Below are positions 36,726-45,344 of a DNA stretch of 64,000 nucleotides, one piece after another. The stretch covers positions 1 through 64,000 of the forward strand of contig CAWHZZ010000001.1 of NCBI GenBank assembly GCA_963833965.1, in the 5' to 3' direction. Each line of letters starts with the position of its first letter. Positions within the stretch are counted from its first letter, which is position 1. The notes beneath the pieces were generated by a model. That model had not been told where the DNA came from. It saw only the letters and a list, made by a program, of their open reading frames with translations, and did no database searches. The DNA comes from CAJCIW01 sp963833965. GTDB taxonomy: Bacteria > Chlamydiota > Chlamydiia > Chlamydiales > Rhabdochlamydiaceae. The translations under genes were made by a program, and so were the position numbers.

Positions 36726-37481
36726 ATGAGAAATAAAATTACAGCCATCTTTCTTTGCACTTCCTTTTTTGGATGTCATCTCTTTGGAAATGAGCCGGAT
36801 GCGCGAACCATCTCGACGTTCAAAAAAAATCCGAATCATCTCTATTTCGGACCGGAAATTTTTGCGTTTGATTTGGACACGCACTTTAAAGATGCAAGAA
36901 TACACGGGACCGAATTTTTCATGGGTTTAAGATTAGGTTATGAATACCTAAAACCCGATGCTTTTTATTTTGGAATAGACATCTTGGGCGCAGGAGCCTT
37001 CAATGGATTCCATGAAACTTGCAAAGGGTACCATACTCCCCGAAACAATGCAGTTGGGTTTGCAAATATTGATCTTAGATTTGGATACACTTTAATCACA
37101 GATCGTTGGTTGGTGACGCCATATTTGTCTATGGGAGCATATGCTTTTGGAAGTGGATGCCATCAGCACCATTTTGAAGGAGCATTGAGTTACCTAGGCG
37201 GAGGATTTAGGTCGCGATATGAGATTTCGCGAGCTTTCAATGTTGGTTTAAACGCAAGAGTATTTGCCTCGACTTCCACGGAATATAAATTCAGGTATTT
37301 TGGTATCAAGGAATCAAATCATCGCGGTCAATGGGGCGGTGAAATTGGGCTTCCCTTGATTTGGTATCCTGGATCGCACAAGAGATGGGATATTCAACTG
37401 GAACCCTTTTTCCTGAAGCTCGACTTTTCCCAGGTTCAAAACATCTATGGTCTTAGGCTGTTATTCGGCTATCATTTTTAG
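36726..37481 (+). CDS. Beta-barrel outer-membrane-like protein
   Basis: This 251-residue protein has a signal peptide (ITAIFLCTSFFGCHLFG) and about ten amphipathic strands (HLYFGPEIFAFDLDTHF, LRLGYEYLKPDAFYFGID, WLVTPYLSMGAYAFG). The final strand GLRLLFGYHF ends in Phe, the outer-membrane barrel signal. The G-P-E-x-F and YEYLKP blocks recall proteins described from environmental chlamydiae, though I cannot search to confirm. It is the intact paralogue of 32453-33241, with which it shares strand order throughout. Likely a surface or porin-like protein; the substrate is unknown. Confidence 0.7.
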   Translation: MRNKITAIFLCTSFFGCHLFGNEPDARTISTFKKNPNHLYFGPEIFAFDLDTHFKDARIHGTEFFMGLRLGYEYLKPDAFYFGIDILGAGAFNGFHETCKGYHTPRNNAVGFANIDLRFGYTLITDRWLVTPYLSMGAYAFGSGCHQHHFEGALSYLGGGFRSRYEISRAFNVGLNARVFASTSTEYKFRYFGIKESNHRGQWGGEIGLPLIWYPGSHKRWDIQLEPFFLKLDFSQVQNIYGLRLLFGYHF

Positions 37482-37497
37482 ATGCAGGAATGGAAGA

Positions 37498-37538
37498 TCT
37501 GACATAGTGCCATATCGATCACATGGCATTATGTCAGA
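37498..37538. terminator. Hairpin after beta-barrel gene
   Basis: TCTGACATAGTGCCAT and ATGGCATTATGTCAGA form a 16-bp stem with one G-T pair around a 9-base loop, 17 bases after the barrel stop. No U run follows on either strand, so it may be a message-stabilising or Rho-assisted end instead of an intrinsic terminator. Confidence 0.45.
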
Positions 37539-37608
37539 ATTCCATAGAAAAGATAAGGTGTGTTGGCATCTTAATGGGAGGGGATCGTGTGTGAAGTGGC
37601 AGCAAGCT

Positions 37609-37982
37609 TTATATAATTTTTAAAAAAAGCAGCCGTCTAAGCACTTTTTCATAATCCGCAGAGGTCATTGCTCTTTGTCTTTTTTCTTCGGGTGTTTGAA
37701 AAGCAAGAGAATCCTTGTGGAAAAATTCCAGCGATGATTGTGGGCGTCTGAGATGTCGACTAGGTTGCGGCTATTCGCGCTGCCTGGATACACAGGCAAA
37801 CAGATCTGCATTTTTCTATCGTCGCTATTCCATAAGACAAGTTTATCTACCCTCTCATAGTGAGCCGAGTCGGAAAAAAGTTCTGGATTTTTTGGGACGT
37901 CTAAAACAAATTTGCGGAGTTGGCGAAGAGCGTTGCAGGACAACTCTTCAGCGACTTTGTTGAAATCGGCGAAAATATTCAT
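37609..37982 (-). pseudogene. Broken fourth gene of the TPP operon
   Basis: The ATG at 37982 overlaps the carrier stop as ATGA and opens 105 codons ending at 37665. They contain DDRKMQICLPVYPG and SDAHNHRWNFSTRIL, with a His-x-His-x-Trp arrangement like a cupin or related metal site. The last 12 residues look random. Two bases over, a frame that stays open to 37609 reads like a genuine protein end (EFFHKDSLAFQTPEEKRQRA, then MTSADYEKVLRRLL). I infer an internal deletion or frameshift near 37730. If the short form is made, it is a truncated cupin-like protein. Function is unknown; operon position implies a link to thiamine. Confidence 0.5.
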
Positions 37983-38752
37983 CTGGTGAGTTTCTCGATT
38001 ACAGTTACGGAGGCAATATTATGAATGACGAGGGAAAGGGCATTCAAATGCCATCCTCGGTAGAGTTTAAAGATGGTGTGTCGATTGAGCAGGCGGGATG
38101 GGGACAAATTTTGCGCCTGCTTCAGTGTATTTGCAATATCGAATGGGGCTGACACTATGCTCACAATGAGCGCGACTTGGATGCCAATTTTGGTCAGTTC
38201 AGAAAAAGATAATGACTGCCCGGGGAACTGGTCACGAAGATATTTTTGAGCGGTCAAGAACGCCACCCAATTCACAGAAAGTTTGGACCAGTGTGTGGCA
38301 AATCCACGCCACCCGTCTTTATAGGCAGTTTTAAGGCGGAATTCGCTTGTTCCTCTAAAGGCGGATACGATTTTCGCTCTCTCTAGGGGGGTAGAGATGG
38401 CGGCATCCATAGTCGCAATCAGTAGACCTGTCAGGGCCTGCTGTTGTAGATTTTCGATTTGGTATTTTTGTAAGACGGGGGGCACACCGGTAATCATGGG
38501 CCAGCACCAAGTTTGTTTGATGCTGGTTTTTAGCAATTGTGGAGTAAGCCCTTTATAAAAGGCGCCGATTCCTTCTTCTCGAAGCAGCGCCAGAGCGATG
38601 CGGACGCTCTTCGATTCATTTTCAGAGCATTGGTGGCGGATTTTAATCACCTCGAGAGGATAAATGAGAGTATGCACGAATATTCCTCTTGTAACGCCCC
38701 ATAGGCTGCTCCGCGCCAAATTTTCTTTCGTAAAATCCACTCCAGCACCCAT
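37979..38752 (-). CDS. Mitochondrial carrier family (SLC25-like) protein
   Basis: This is a 257-residue protein from the ATG at 38752, which overlaps the MHS transporter's stop (TAATG); the frame upstream of it is rejected. Three repeats carry the carrier signature P-x-[DE]-x-x-[KR]: YPLEVIKIRHQ, followed by GIGAFYKGLTPQLLKTS; STPLERAKIVSAF; and APFDIANTLKQ, followed by FKLYRGWHLNALS. Six membrane segments fit. This family is eukaryotic; Legionella LncP is a known bacterial member delivered to host mitochondria. Here the gene is the third of a TPP-riboswitch operon, and the family includes the mitochondrial TPP carrier (SLC25A19), so TPP or thiamine transport is a reasonable hypothesis. Whether it acts in the bacterial membrane or in the host is open. 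Confidence 0.8.
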   Translation of the reverse strand: MGAGVDFTKENLARSSLWGVTRGIFVHTLIYPLEVIKIRHQCSENESKSVRIALALLREEGIGAFYKGLTPQLLKTSIKQTWCWPMITGVPPVLQKYQIENLQQQALTGLLIATMDAAISTPLERAKIVSAFRGTSEFRLKTAYKDGWRGFATHWSKLSVNWVAFLTAQKYLRDQFPGQSLSFSELTKIGIQVALIVSIVSAPFDIANTLKQAQNLSPSRLLNRHTIFKLYRGWHLNALSLVIHNIASVTVIEKLTR

Positions 38753-39972
38753 TAATTCTTCTCCAGTTGAGGACGGAGTGCGAGGGCGATGACCGCGCTG
38801 CTTAGCAATGCTAAGAACATCCAGTACCATACAACGCTCGAGACCATCCCTGTTGTTTTAAAACACCAGAGTGCTAAAGCTGCAGTCGGGCTGCCTAAAG
38901 CTTGAGAGCCTAAGGCATAACCGAGTGAAATCACGGCATAACGGGCATCTTGAGGGACAAGTTGCCCAGCCCATGCGTGAAAAGGGGCGAAAAAAGCGAC
39001 GCCGAAAATCACAAGGGTCACTCTTACGGCAACGATTCCGATCAATGACGCCCCTTCCAATGATATGAGGAGAGGAATTGACAATAGAGCAACGCCCAAA
39101 GAAGCGGACAACATGAGTTTTTCTCTGGGCACGCGAGAGGCTATCCAACCAAAAAATGGCAATGCACAAAAGTCGAAAATGAGCAAATAAGTATTGATTT
39201 TCATGATCTCTGGTTTGGTCATAGTTGATATGAGGGGGATCAATCCATTCATCAACACTAATGCCATTGAGTAGCTTGCAGAGCCAAAGCCGGAGCAGAC
39301 CGCAATGTAGAGAAGAGCTTTCCTATGTGTCCAAATCGCCGCCTTCGTTTGCGATGGTTTTGAGGTGGATGGAGAGGAGCGTCGAATTAGGCAACCGAAA
39401 AGCGCTGTGATGCATCCAAATAGGTACAAGAGCCGCCATCCGGGATCGACAAAATTGTGCCTTCCAATGAGAAAAACGCCGAATGATGCTAAAAGGTGGC
39501 CTCCCATCGTCGATGCATTGTAGAAACCACTCAGCAAATCGTGCCGTTTCTCGGGCGAATTCTCCAATAGAAAGATTGCCCCTCCCATCGTCTCTCCCGC
39601 GGCTAAAAAGTTTTGCAATGCTCTGCCAATGCAAAAAATCAAAGGGGCCAATAGACCAACTTGACTGTATGTGGGGCTCAAAGCAATGCAACCTGAAATG
39701 AAAGACATCCCCGCTAATGTTAAAAATAGAGCATGATTTCTACCGTGGACATCTCCAATACGACCAAATACCAACGATCCGAGCGGACGAGCGAGCATTC
39801 CTAGAGGGATAATCGCATAAGTTAAAATCAACGCCGTCATTGGATCTTTCTCTGGGAAAATCAAGGGAGCGAGAAAAGGAGTTAATAATCCAAAAAGGGC
39901 TGTGTCGTAGTGCTCGAAGAGATTGCCTAAACACGCATTCCAAAGCTGAAAACGAGAAGTGGATGTCGTCAT
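38752..39972 (-). CDS. MFS transporter, metabolite:H+ symporter (MHS) type
   Basis: This is a 406-residue transporter with about 12 membrane helices. The start NACLGNLFEHYDTALFG is the MHS (ProP/KgtP) pattern, and GRIGDVHGRNHALF is the MFS loop 2-3 motif. It overlaps thiE upstream (ATGA) and the carrier downstream (TAATG). The TPP riboswitch upstream of thiE would control it, so thiamine, its pyrimidine or thiazole moiety, or a phosphate ester is the likely substrate; this is inferred from regulation only. Confidence 0.82.
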   Translation of the reverse strand: MTTSTSRFQLWNACLGNLFEHYDTALFGLLTPFLAPLIFPEKDPMTALILTYAIIPLGMLARPLGSLVFGRIGDVHGRNHALFLTLAGMSFISGCIALSPTYSQVGLLAPLIFCIGRALQNFLAAGETMGGAIFLLENSPEKRHDLLSGFYNASTMGGHLLASFGVFLIGRHNFVDPGWRLLYLFGCITALFGCLIRRSSPSTSKPSQTKAAIWTHRKALLYIAVCSGFGSASYSMALVLMNGLIPLISTMTKPEIMKINTYLLIFDFCALPFFGWIASRVPREKLMLSASLGVALLSIPLLISLEGASLIGIVAVRVTLVIFGVAFFAPFHAWAGQLVPQDARYAVISLGYALGSQALGSPTAALALWCFKTTGMVSSVVWYWMFLALLSSAVIALALRPQLEKN

Positions 39973-40664
39973 AGTTGCTGCCTTACTTTTTCCCGTATCG
40001 CTTGTATTTTTTGAGCGGTGAGGTAAGGATCATCTCCGGCCATTAAGCCGCCTGCCATTGCAACCCCGTCATCGGTGCGAAGAACGCGATAAATAGACTC
40101 GACACAGTCTAAATTCAGACCTCCGATCGCAACGATTCTGTGAGGTGTTAAGCGACGAATCTCTCGCAATCCTTCGATGCCCCACAACAAATCATTTTTG
40201 GGGCATGTTTTTTTAGAGACGGAGACTTTGACACTGAGGTAATCGATTGCATCAGTTAAGACATCGTTTATTGTCTTTACTGACACACCGATGATCGCTT
40301 TTTCTCCTAGAATACGCCTTGCTTCGGAGGGGGATATTCCCTCTTCCAAATACACGCCTTCAGCGCCAATCGATTGCGCTAATTTAATCGATTCAAGAGT
40401 GTTGATAAACAGTGGGACACGAGGCAATAGTCGTTTCAAAAGACCTGCTGTCTTCAAACAGGTTGGATAGTCGCTTAGATGATCCCGCAATTGTACGCAT
40501 GAAACACCCCCTCTTACTGCTGCTTGAATTTTTGAGAAAAATATCTGCTCGTCTTGAAAAGATGGTCTATTCGCAACCAGATACAGAGAAAGGTCGCAGG
40601 GCAACCGTTCTTTGGAAAAATGCAAACGGCCGATAGGAACCGCTAGACGAGAAATTGCCGACAT
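39969..40664 (-). CDS. thiE: Thiamine-phosphate synthase
   Basis: This 231-residue enzyme joins HMP-pyrophosphate and thiazole phosphate to thiamine phosphate. The TIM-barrel blocks are present: LYLVANRPSF, GGVSCVQLRDH (the pyrophosphate-binding Gln-Leu-Arg), LFINTLESIKLAQSIGAEGVYL, and a phosphate loop near IVAIGGLNLDCVESIYR. The usual GxxHLGQ-type segment is changed to AEGVYLEEG, and the serine pocket is GVSVKTINDV, so activity should be checked. It is the first gene after the TPP riboswitch and is coupled to the transporter. No other thiamine genes were seen. Confidence 0.85.
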   Translation of the reverse strand: MSAISRLAVPIGRLHFSKERLPCDLSLYLVANRPSFQDEQIFFSKIQAAVRGGVSCVQLRDHLSDYPTCLKTAGLLKRLLPRVPLFINTLESIKLAQSIGAEGVYLEEGISPSEARRILGEKAIIGVSVKTINDVLTDAIDYLSVKVSVSKKTCPKNDLLWGIEGLREIRRLTPHRIVAIGGLNLDCVESIYRVLRTDDGVAMAGGLMAGDDPYLTAQKIQAIREKVRQQL

Positions 40665-40751
40665 ATTTGAATCTCCTTGAGTTTAGTTAAGTAAAACCAC
40701 CAAGGAGAAACGATAAAAAGAAAGCTAGAAAAAATGTTCTCTTTCCGCATG

Positions 40752-40842
40752 CACACTTCCTACGCTGGCTCTACCCAGATCAGGTATAAGGGACTCTCTC
40801 AGCTGAGAATTCTTCTTACAAAGAACCTCAGCACCCCTGGTG
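40752..40842 (-). promoter_or_regulatory. TPP riboswitch (THI box)
   Basis: On the minus strand the sequence runs CACCAGGGGTGCTGAG, then CTGAGAGAGTCCC, ACCTGATCTGGGTAGAG and CCAGCGTAGGAAG, the conserved order of TPP riboswitch helices: GGGGTGC, CTGAGA, ACCTGA and GCCAGCGTAGGGAA-like. It ends about 90 bases before thiE. High TPP is expected to turn off thiE, the MHS transporter, the mitochondrial carrier and the broken fourth gene together. Confidence 0.93.
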
Positions 40843-41005
40843 TTTAGAAAAGAAAAGGATATGGCAGATGAATATTTCTAGCAAGCAATTTCGAAACGAC
40901 ATTTCTACGAATGGAGGAAGAACTTATATCAACACAGGGAAAACTTTTACTGGGATAGATTCTTATTATTTGACCAAATAAAATTAAAATTGTTAGTCTG
41001 CGATC
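40843..41005. other. Divergent promoter region, TPP operon / xylose operon
   Basis: This AT-rich gap must contain the start of the riboswitch message on the minus strand and the promoter of the sugar transporter on the plus strand. TTGACCAAATAAAATT-like sequence occurs just before the transporter start. No XylR-type regulator gene or clear operator was seen. Confidence 0.35.
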
Positions 41006-42355
41006 ATGTACATATTAATGGCTTTTATTGCCGCTTTGTCGGGCATTTTGTTCGGCTACGATACTGGCGTCATGTCAGGCGCGATCCTCTTTATTGAAAT
41101 AGAATTTCCTCTCTCGGCAGGAATGAACGGGATTGTGATGGGTGGCGTCTTGTTCGGCGCACTGCTTGGCGCCATTGCCAGCGGACGGCTGACCGATATG
41201 TTCGGTAGAAAAAGAGTTCTTGTAGTCGTCGCTTGCATTTTCATATTCGGATCGATCGTAACAGCAATCGCTCCTTCGATCGCCTATCTCATCGTCGGAC
41301 GAATTGTCGTAGGACTTGCCATCGGAATCGCTTCTTACACTGCCCCCCTTTACATTTCAGAGATCTCACCTCACAAACAGAGAGGAGCCCTCGTGGCGCT
41401 CAACCAGCTTGCGATCAGCATAGGTGTCTTACTCTCTTATATCGTGGATTATGGTTTTGCGTATTATGAAGCATGGCGATGGATGCTCGGCCTGGGAGCC
41501 GTACCTGGCTTTTTTTTATTACTGGGGATGATTTATTTGCCAGATAGTCCCCGATGGCTTCTCTCAAAAGGACACGAAAAGCTCGCCCACGCTGTTTTGA
41601 AAAAAATCAGAGGGCCGAAAGAACGCATCGACAAAGAGTTCGACGCGATCAAAAAAACAATCCAAACCGGATCTTCTGATTGGACGTTCATTTTCTCTCA
41701 CCATGTCAGGCCTGTCCTTTGGATCGGCTTTGGTCTTGCTTTCATCCAACAACTGACAGGGATCAATACGATCCTCTACTATGCTCCTAGCATTTTGCAA
41801 ATGGCCGGGTTCGGAAGTTCGATCACTTCGATTTTGGCAACCATGGGGATTGGAGCGGTTTTCGTCATTTTCACAATCGCATCGCTTCCTCTCATTGACT
41901 TTCTTGGGCGGAGGCCCCTTCTCATCTCAGGACTCATCGGCATGGCTGGTAGTCTCGGCACTCTCGTTTATCTCTTTCGACTTGGGAACCAGATCGACCC
42001 CTTGCTCCATTGGCTGGCTCTCGTCAGCATGCTGGTTTACATCGCCTGTTTTGCATTTTCCCTGGGTCCCATCGTGTGGCTTATGATCGCCGAAATTTAT
42101 CCCCTCAAAGTGCGCGGGGCAGGCGCAAGTTTGGCCACTTGCATGAACTGGGCGAGCAATCTCCTCGTCACAGCGACTTTTCTAAAACTCGTTCAAATGC
42201 TAGGCATTTCAGGGACATTCTGCCTTTACATGATATTCTCCATTTTATCGATCTTGTTCATCTTTTTTCTCGTCCCCGAAACGAAAGGAGTCACTCTCGA
42301 GAAGATCGAAGCAAATCTCTTTTCAGGTAAGCAATGGCGCAAATTAGGAAAATAA
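41006..42355 (+). CDS. xylE: MFS sugar porter, probably D-xylose:H+ symporter
   Basis: This is a 449-residue transporter with 12 membrane helices. Sugar-porter signatures: GILFGYDTGVMSGAI in helix 1, GRLTDMFGRKRVLVV after helix 2, YLPDSPRWLLSKG before the central loop, QQLTGINTILYYAP in helix 7, and a final VPETKGVTLEKIE. The start codon lies 650 bases from thiE and points away. The xylose isomerase ATG follows its stop directly (TAAATG), so it is almost certainly the xylose importer of the pair. Substrate choice rests on this neighbourhood. Confidence 0.85.
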   Translation: MYILMAFIAALSGILFGYDTGVMSGAILFIEIEFPLSAGMNGIVMGGVLFGALLGAIASGRLTDMFGRKRVLVVVACIFIFGSIVTAIAPSIAYLIVGRIVVGLAIGIASYTAPLYISEISPHKQRGALVALNQLAISIGVLLSYIVDYGFAYYEAWRWMLGLGAVPGFFLLLGMIYLPDSPRWLLSKGHEKLAHAVLKKIRGPKERIDKEFDAIKKTIQTGSSDWTFIFSHHVRPVLWIGFGLAFIQQLTGINTILYYAPSILQMAGFGSSITSILATMGIGAVFVIFTIASLPLIDFLGRRPLLISGLIGMAGSLGTLVYLFRLGNQIDPLLHWLALVSMLVYIACFAFSLGPIVWLMIAEIYPLKVRGAGASLATCMNWASNLLVTATFLKLVQMLGISGTFCLYMIFSILSILFIFFLVPETKGVTLEKIEANLFSGKQWRKLGK

Positions 42356-43597
42356 ATGCATTTTTTTCAGAAAATCCCTGACGTAAAATATCGCTACTAT
42401 CATCCGAAGAAAAAAGTTCTCGGAAAAACGATGGAAGAGCAACTGCGGATCGGCGTCTGTTTTTGGCATACATTTTGCTGGGAAGGGAACGATATGTTCG
42501 GCCTTCCAGCCTTTCATCGTCCGTGGCTTCGAACACCTGAAGACAAGGTCCTGGCCGGATTTGAGTTCCTGGAAAAAATGGGCTTAAAATACTTCACTTT
42601 CCATGACGCTGATGTTGCTCCTGGCAGCGTTTCTTTGAAAAAAATGGCCGCGCTGATTGAAAAGGAAATGCGCAGGACCAAAACCGAACTTCTTTGGGGA
42701 ACTGCCAATCTTACAGGCCATCCTCGCTACTTGGCCGGCGCTGCAACAAATCCAAACCCTGAAGTATTCGCCTACGCAGTCCGCCAGGTAAAAGAAGCTC
42801 TCGACGTCACCCATCAGCTCAAAGGACACAACTATGTCCTTTGGGGAGGGCGGGAAGGATATGAGACCCTTTTGAACACCGATCTCAAACGGGAACTCGA
42901 TCAATATGGAAGATTTTTATCGATGCTTGTCGACTATAAACATAAGATCGGATTTAAAGGGCTCCTGTTGATCGAGCCGAAGCCATGCGAGCCGATGAAG
43001 CACATGTACGATTTTGACTGCGGCAATGCATTTGCTTTCCTCCAAAAATACGGTCTGGAAAAAGAGTTCAAATTCAATATCGAAACCAACCATGCCACGC
43101 TGGCAGGCCATACTCTTTCTCACGAAGTGAGCTATGCGATCTCAAATCAAATTTTTGGGAGTATTGACGCCAATGAAGGAGATCTCTTGCTAGGATGGGA
43201 TACCGACCAGTTTCCCTCAAACATTGCAGAATATACGCATGCCTTATACTTGATCTTGCAGAACGGCGGTTTTACCTCGGGAGGCATGAACCTCGATGCC
43301 AAAGTGAGAAGACAAAGTATCGACCTGTCCGATCTTTTTTTCGCTCATATCAATGGAGTCGATATTCTTGCCAAAGCACTTTTGGAGGCCGAAGCATTGA
43401 TCAAAAAAGGACGTTTGGAAAAATTTTTGAAAGAACGGTATCAAAGCTGGAATACCCGGTTCGGCAAAGATCTTTTGCAGGGAAAAATGACTTTTGAAAC
43501 GATTGCAAAATATGTCGACAAGCACCATATCGATCCAAAACCCGCATCGGGCCGGCAAGAATTTTTGGAAGGGATCTTGCATGGTTTGCGTTATTAA
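42356..43597 (+). CDS. xylA: Xylose isomerase
   Basis: This enzyme interconverts D-xylose and D-xylulose. It is 413 residues, a little shorter than the usual 435-440. Metal and substrate residues are in place: FHDADVAPG (His), LWGGREGYETL, LLIEPKPCEP, FNIETNHATLAGHTLSHE and DANEGDLLLGWDTDQFP. The stop codon is supplied by the terminal TTAA of a 175-bp inverted-repeat element (43594-43768), so the insertion may have trimmed or changed the last residues (GILHGLRY). It is co-transcribed with the transporter and converges on xylB. Confidence 0.95.
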   Translation: MHFFQKIPDVKYRYYHPKKKVLGKTMEEQLRIGVCFWHTFCWEGNDMFGLPAFHRPWLRTPEDKVLAGFEFLEKMGLKYFTFHDADVAPGSVSLKKMAALIEKEMRRTKTELLWGTANLTGHPRYLAGAATNPNPEVFAYAVRQVKEALDVTHQLKGHNYVLWGGREGYETLLNTDLKRELDQYGRFLSMLVDYKHKIGFKGLLLIEPKPCEPMKHMYDFDCGNAFAFLQKYGLEKEFKFNIETNHATLAGHTLSHEVSYAISNQIFGSIDANEGDLLLGWDTDQFPSNIAEYTHALYLILQNGGFTSGGMNLDAKVRRQSIDLSDLFFAHINGVDILAKALLEAEALIKKGRLEKFLKERYQSWNTRFGKDLLQGKMTFETIAKYVDKHHIDPKPASGRQEFLEGILHGLRY

Positions 43598-43768
43598 CCC
43601 GAGCCCCCAAACAGAGACAATATGTGCCGCGAGGCAACGCCAAATCGAAGAGGGCGAAGCCCTCGTTCTGAACGAGGAGCACCATTGCTAAAGGCAAGGC
43701 CGACGAGAGAAGATCGATTTGGCTAAGCCGCAGCAAGCAGATTGTCTCCTGTTTGGGGCTCGGGTTAA
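43594..43768. repeat. 175-bp MITE-like element, copy A
   Basis: It begins TTAACCCGAGCCCCCAAAC and ends with the inverse, GTTTGGGGCTCGGGTTAA, giving imperfect 28-base terminal inverted repeats. It carries no gene. An inverted and largely matching copy lies at 45345-45519. Its left TTAA contains the xylA stop and its right TTAA the xylB stop. An internal hairpin GAGGGC-GAA-GCCCTC is visible. Confidence 0.85.
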
Positions 43769-45318
43769 TAAACGACAGTTTTAGAGACACATTCCCTTTC
43801 ACGAGCTTGGTACTCTTGAGCGAACTGATGATAGGTTTTAACGGCAGAGGGATTGGGTGTGGCTGCCAGAGTGGACTCAGTGAATCCCTCAACGATCTGT
43901 TTCCATGGCTTATTGCCAAAATAAGCAAAAGCAGCCCGAAGAGCGGCGCCAAGAGCAGTGCTTTTAGATACTTCAATCTTGTACACGGGAAGATCCATGA
44001 CATCGGAAAGGATTTGCAAGATTGGCAAATGATGCGCTACACCCCCTGTGACAAGAAGTTGTTTTGGATTAAGCCCCATCCAGCCAGAATGGACACGGAT
44101 CGCAGTCATTTGCGCTTCTACGAGGGCTCTGCAATTAGCTGGCCCGTCATCGTTTGATAAATGGAAACGGCAAACGCCGGGTGTTGTCACTTTAGGGACG
44201 ATCTCAGTCTCAAAATAAGGGAGCAGCATCGCTCCGTTATTGCCCGGCTGAGTCCTTTCCAACGCTCGAACGAAGTCAGGCCAATCATATCCAAACGATT
44301 CTCTCATCCGCTGAATCGCAAGCGCCCCATTTAAAAAGCAATTGAGGGTCATATAATCCCCCGTCGGGCTGACAAACAAATGACCTTCCCCTTTTGGATC
44401 GATGTCCACATCCTTGATACAACCAAAGTGGGTAAAACTCGTCCCCAAACTGACAGCTGCCATTCCAGGTTCGATCATGCCAAGGCCGATCATGCTGCTT
44501 GGATTGTCTCCGGTCCAAACAAGGGATAGCGTTTTTGGGCTCAATCCATACTTTTCTACAAAATACGGGTGAATACAATCGACGACATGCCAGCTGGGAG
44601 CAAGCGGCGGAAGTTTTTCTAACAATCCCGGCGCCGTTGCAGCGACTGCTTTTACATGCCATTGTTTTTTCCGGATGTCCATCAGGTTCATGCCAGATCC
44701 ATCTCCATGATCTATCGGGGCTAACTTGCCTGACAGAATTGATGCAAAAAAAGAACTGATCAAAACGATCACTTCCGTTTTTGCGTAATTTTCCGGTTCA
44801 GTTTTATAAAATTTGCGGATTTGCGCCCCTGTGAATCGTTCGAACATATTCGATCCTGTTGCTTGAAGAACTGCTTGCATCCCTCCAAGTGCGCTTCGAA
44901 TCTCGTCGCATTCAATACCTGTCGAGGCATCCATCCATATCGGTGCTGTTTTTCGAGAAAAGACATTTGCCAAACGCTCTTTCAACGTCCCGGCTGTCCC
45001 TCTCAGCGCTTCAACAAATGATCCGTTCAGATACACCGATCCGTGTTGCTGGGCCGAACCTGAGATCGCTAAAATTTGACTTGCATCCACGGCGTCCTGG
45101 AGCTGGGCAAAAAAGCTATCTAGAGCTTCAACCCACATGAGCGGTGGACTGTGGACAACGCTCCCCTGACGCAATGCGCCGTTCTTGGTCCCATATTCTG
45201 AAAATTCCTTTTCAAAAATTATCTGCTTTTCAAAGATAATCTTTTTTGCATCGTAATCGATGATTACAGCAGAAAGGCTTTGTGTGCTGCAATCCAATCC
45301 TAAAAACAATCTTGCCAT
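43765..45318 (-). CDS. xylB: Xylulokinase
   Basis: This 517-residue FGGY kinase phosphorylates D-xylulose to xylulose-5-phosphate. I take the ATG at 45318 (MARLFLGLDCSTQSLSAVI); the frame runs to 45441 only through repeat copy B. Other blocks: ISGSAQQHGSVYL, WMDASTGIECDEI, WTGDNPSSMIGLG, VSLGTSFTHFG and LLVTGGVAHHLPIL. It is longer than E. coli XylB (484) because of N-terminal insertions. It converges with xylA and is bracketed by two inverted 175-bp elements, one supplying its stop codon and the other lying 26 bases upstream. It may have been mobilised as a unit. Confidence 0.93.
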   Translation of the reverse strand: MARLFLGLDCSTQSLSAVIIDYDAKKIIFEKQIIFEKEFSEYGTKNGALRQGSVVHSPPLMWVEALDSFFAQLQDAVDASQILAISGSAQQHGSVYLNGSFVEALRGTAGTLKERLANVFSRKTAPIWMDASTGIECDEIRSALGGMQAVLQATGSNMFERFTGAQIRKFYKTEPENYAKTEVIVLISSFFASILSGKLAPIDHGDGSGMNLMDIRKKQWHVKAVAATAPGLLEKLPPLAPSWHVVDCIHPYFVEKYGLSPKTLSLVWTGDNPSSMIGLGMIEPGMAAVSLGTSFTHFGCIKDVDIDPKGEGHLFVSPTGDYMTLNCFLNGALAIQRMRESFGYDWPDFVRALERTQPGNNGAMLLPYFETEIVPKVTTPGVCRFHLSNDDGPANCRALVEAQMTAIRVHSGWMGLNPKQLLVTGGVAHHLPILQILSDVMDLPVYKIEVSKSTALGAALRAAFAYFGNKPWKQIVEGFTESTLAATPNPSAVKTYHQFAQEYQARERECVSKTVVY

Positions 45319-45344
45319 CGACCTGTTCCTAAAAAACGTGTTTA

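Noticed and set aside
43401..44003. 200-codon minus-strand frame with a hydrophobic start
   Set aside because: It runs antisense through the end of xylA, repeat copy A and the xylB 3' end. The similar stretch INPSPKQETIC recurs only because the repeat recurs.
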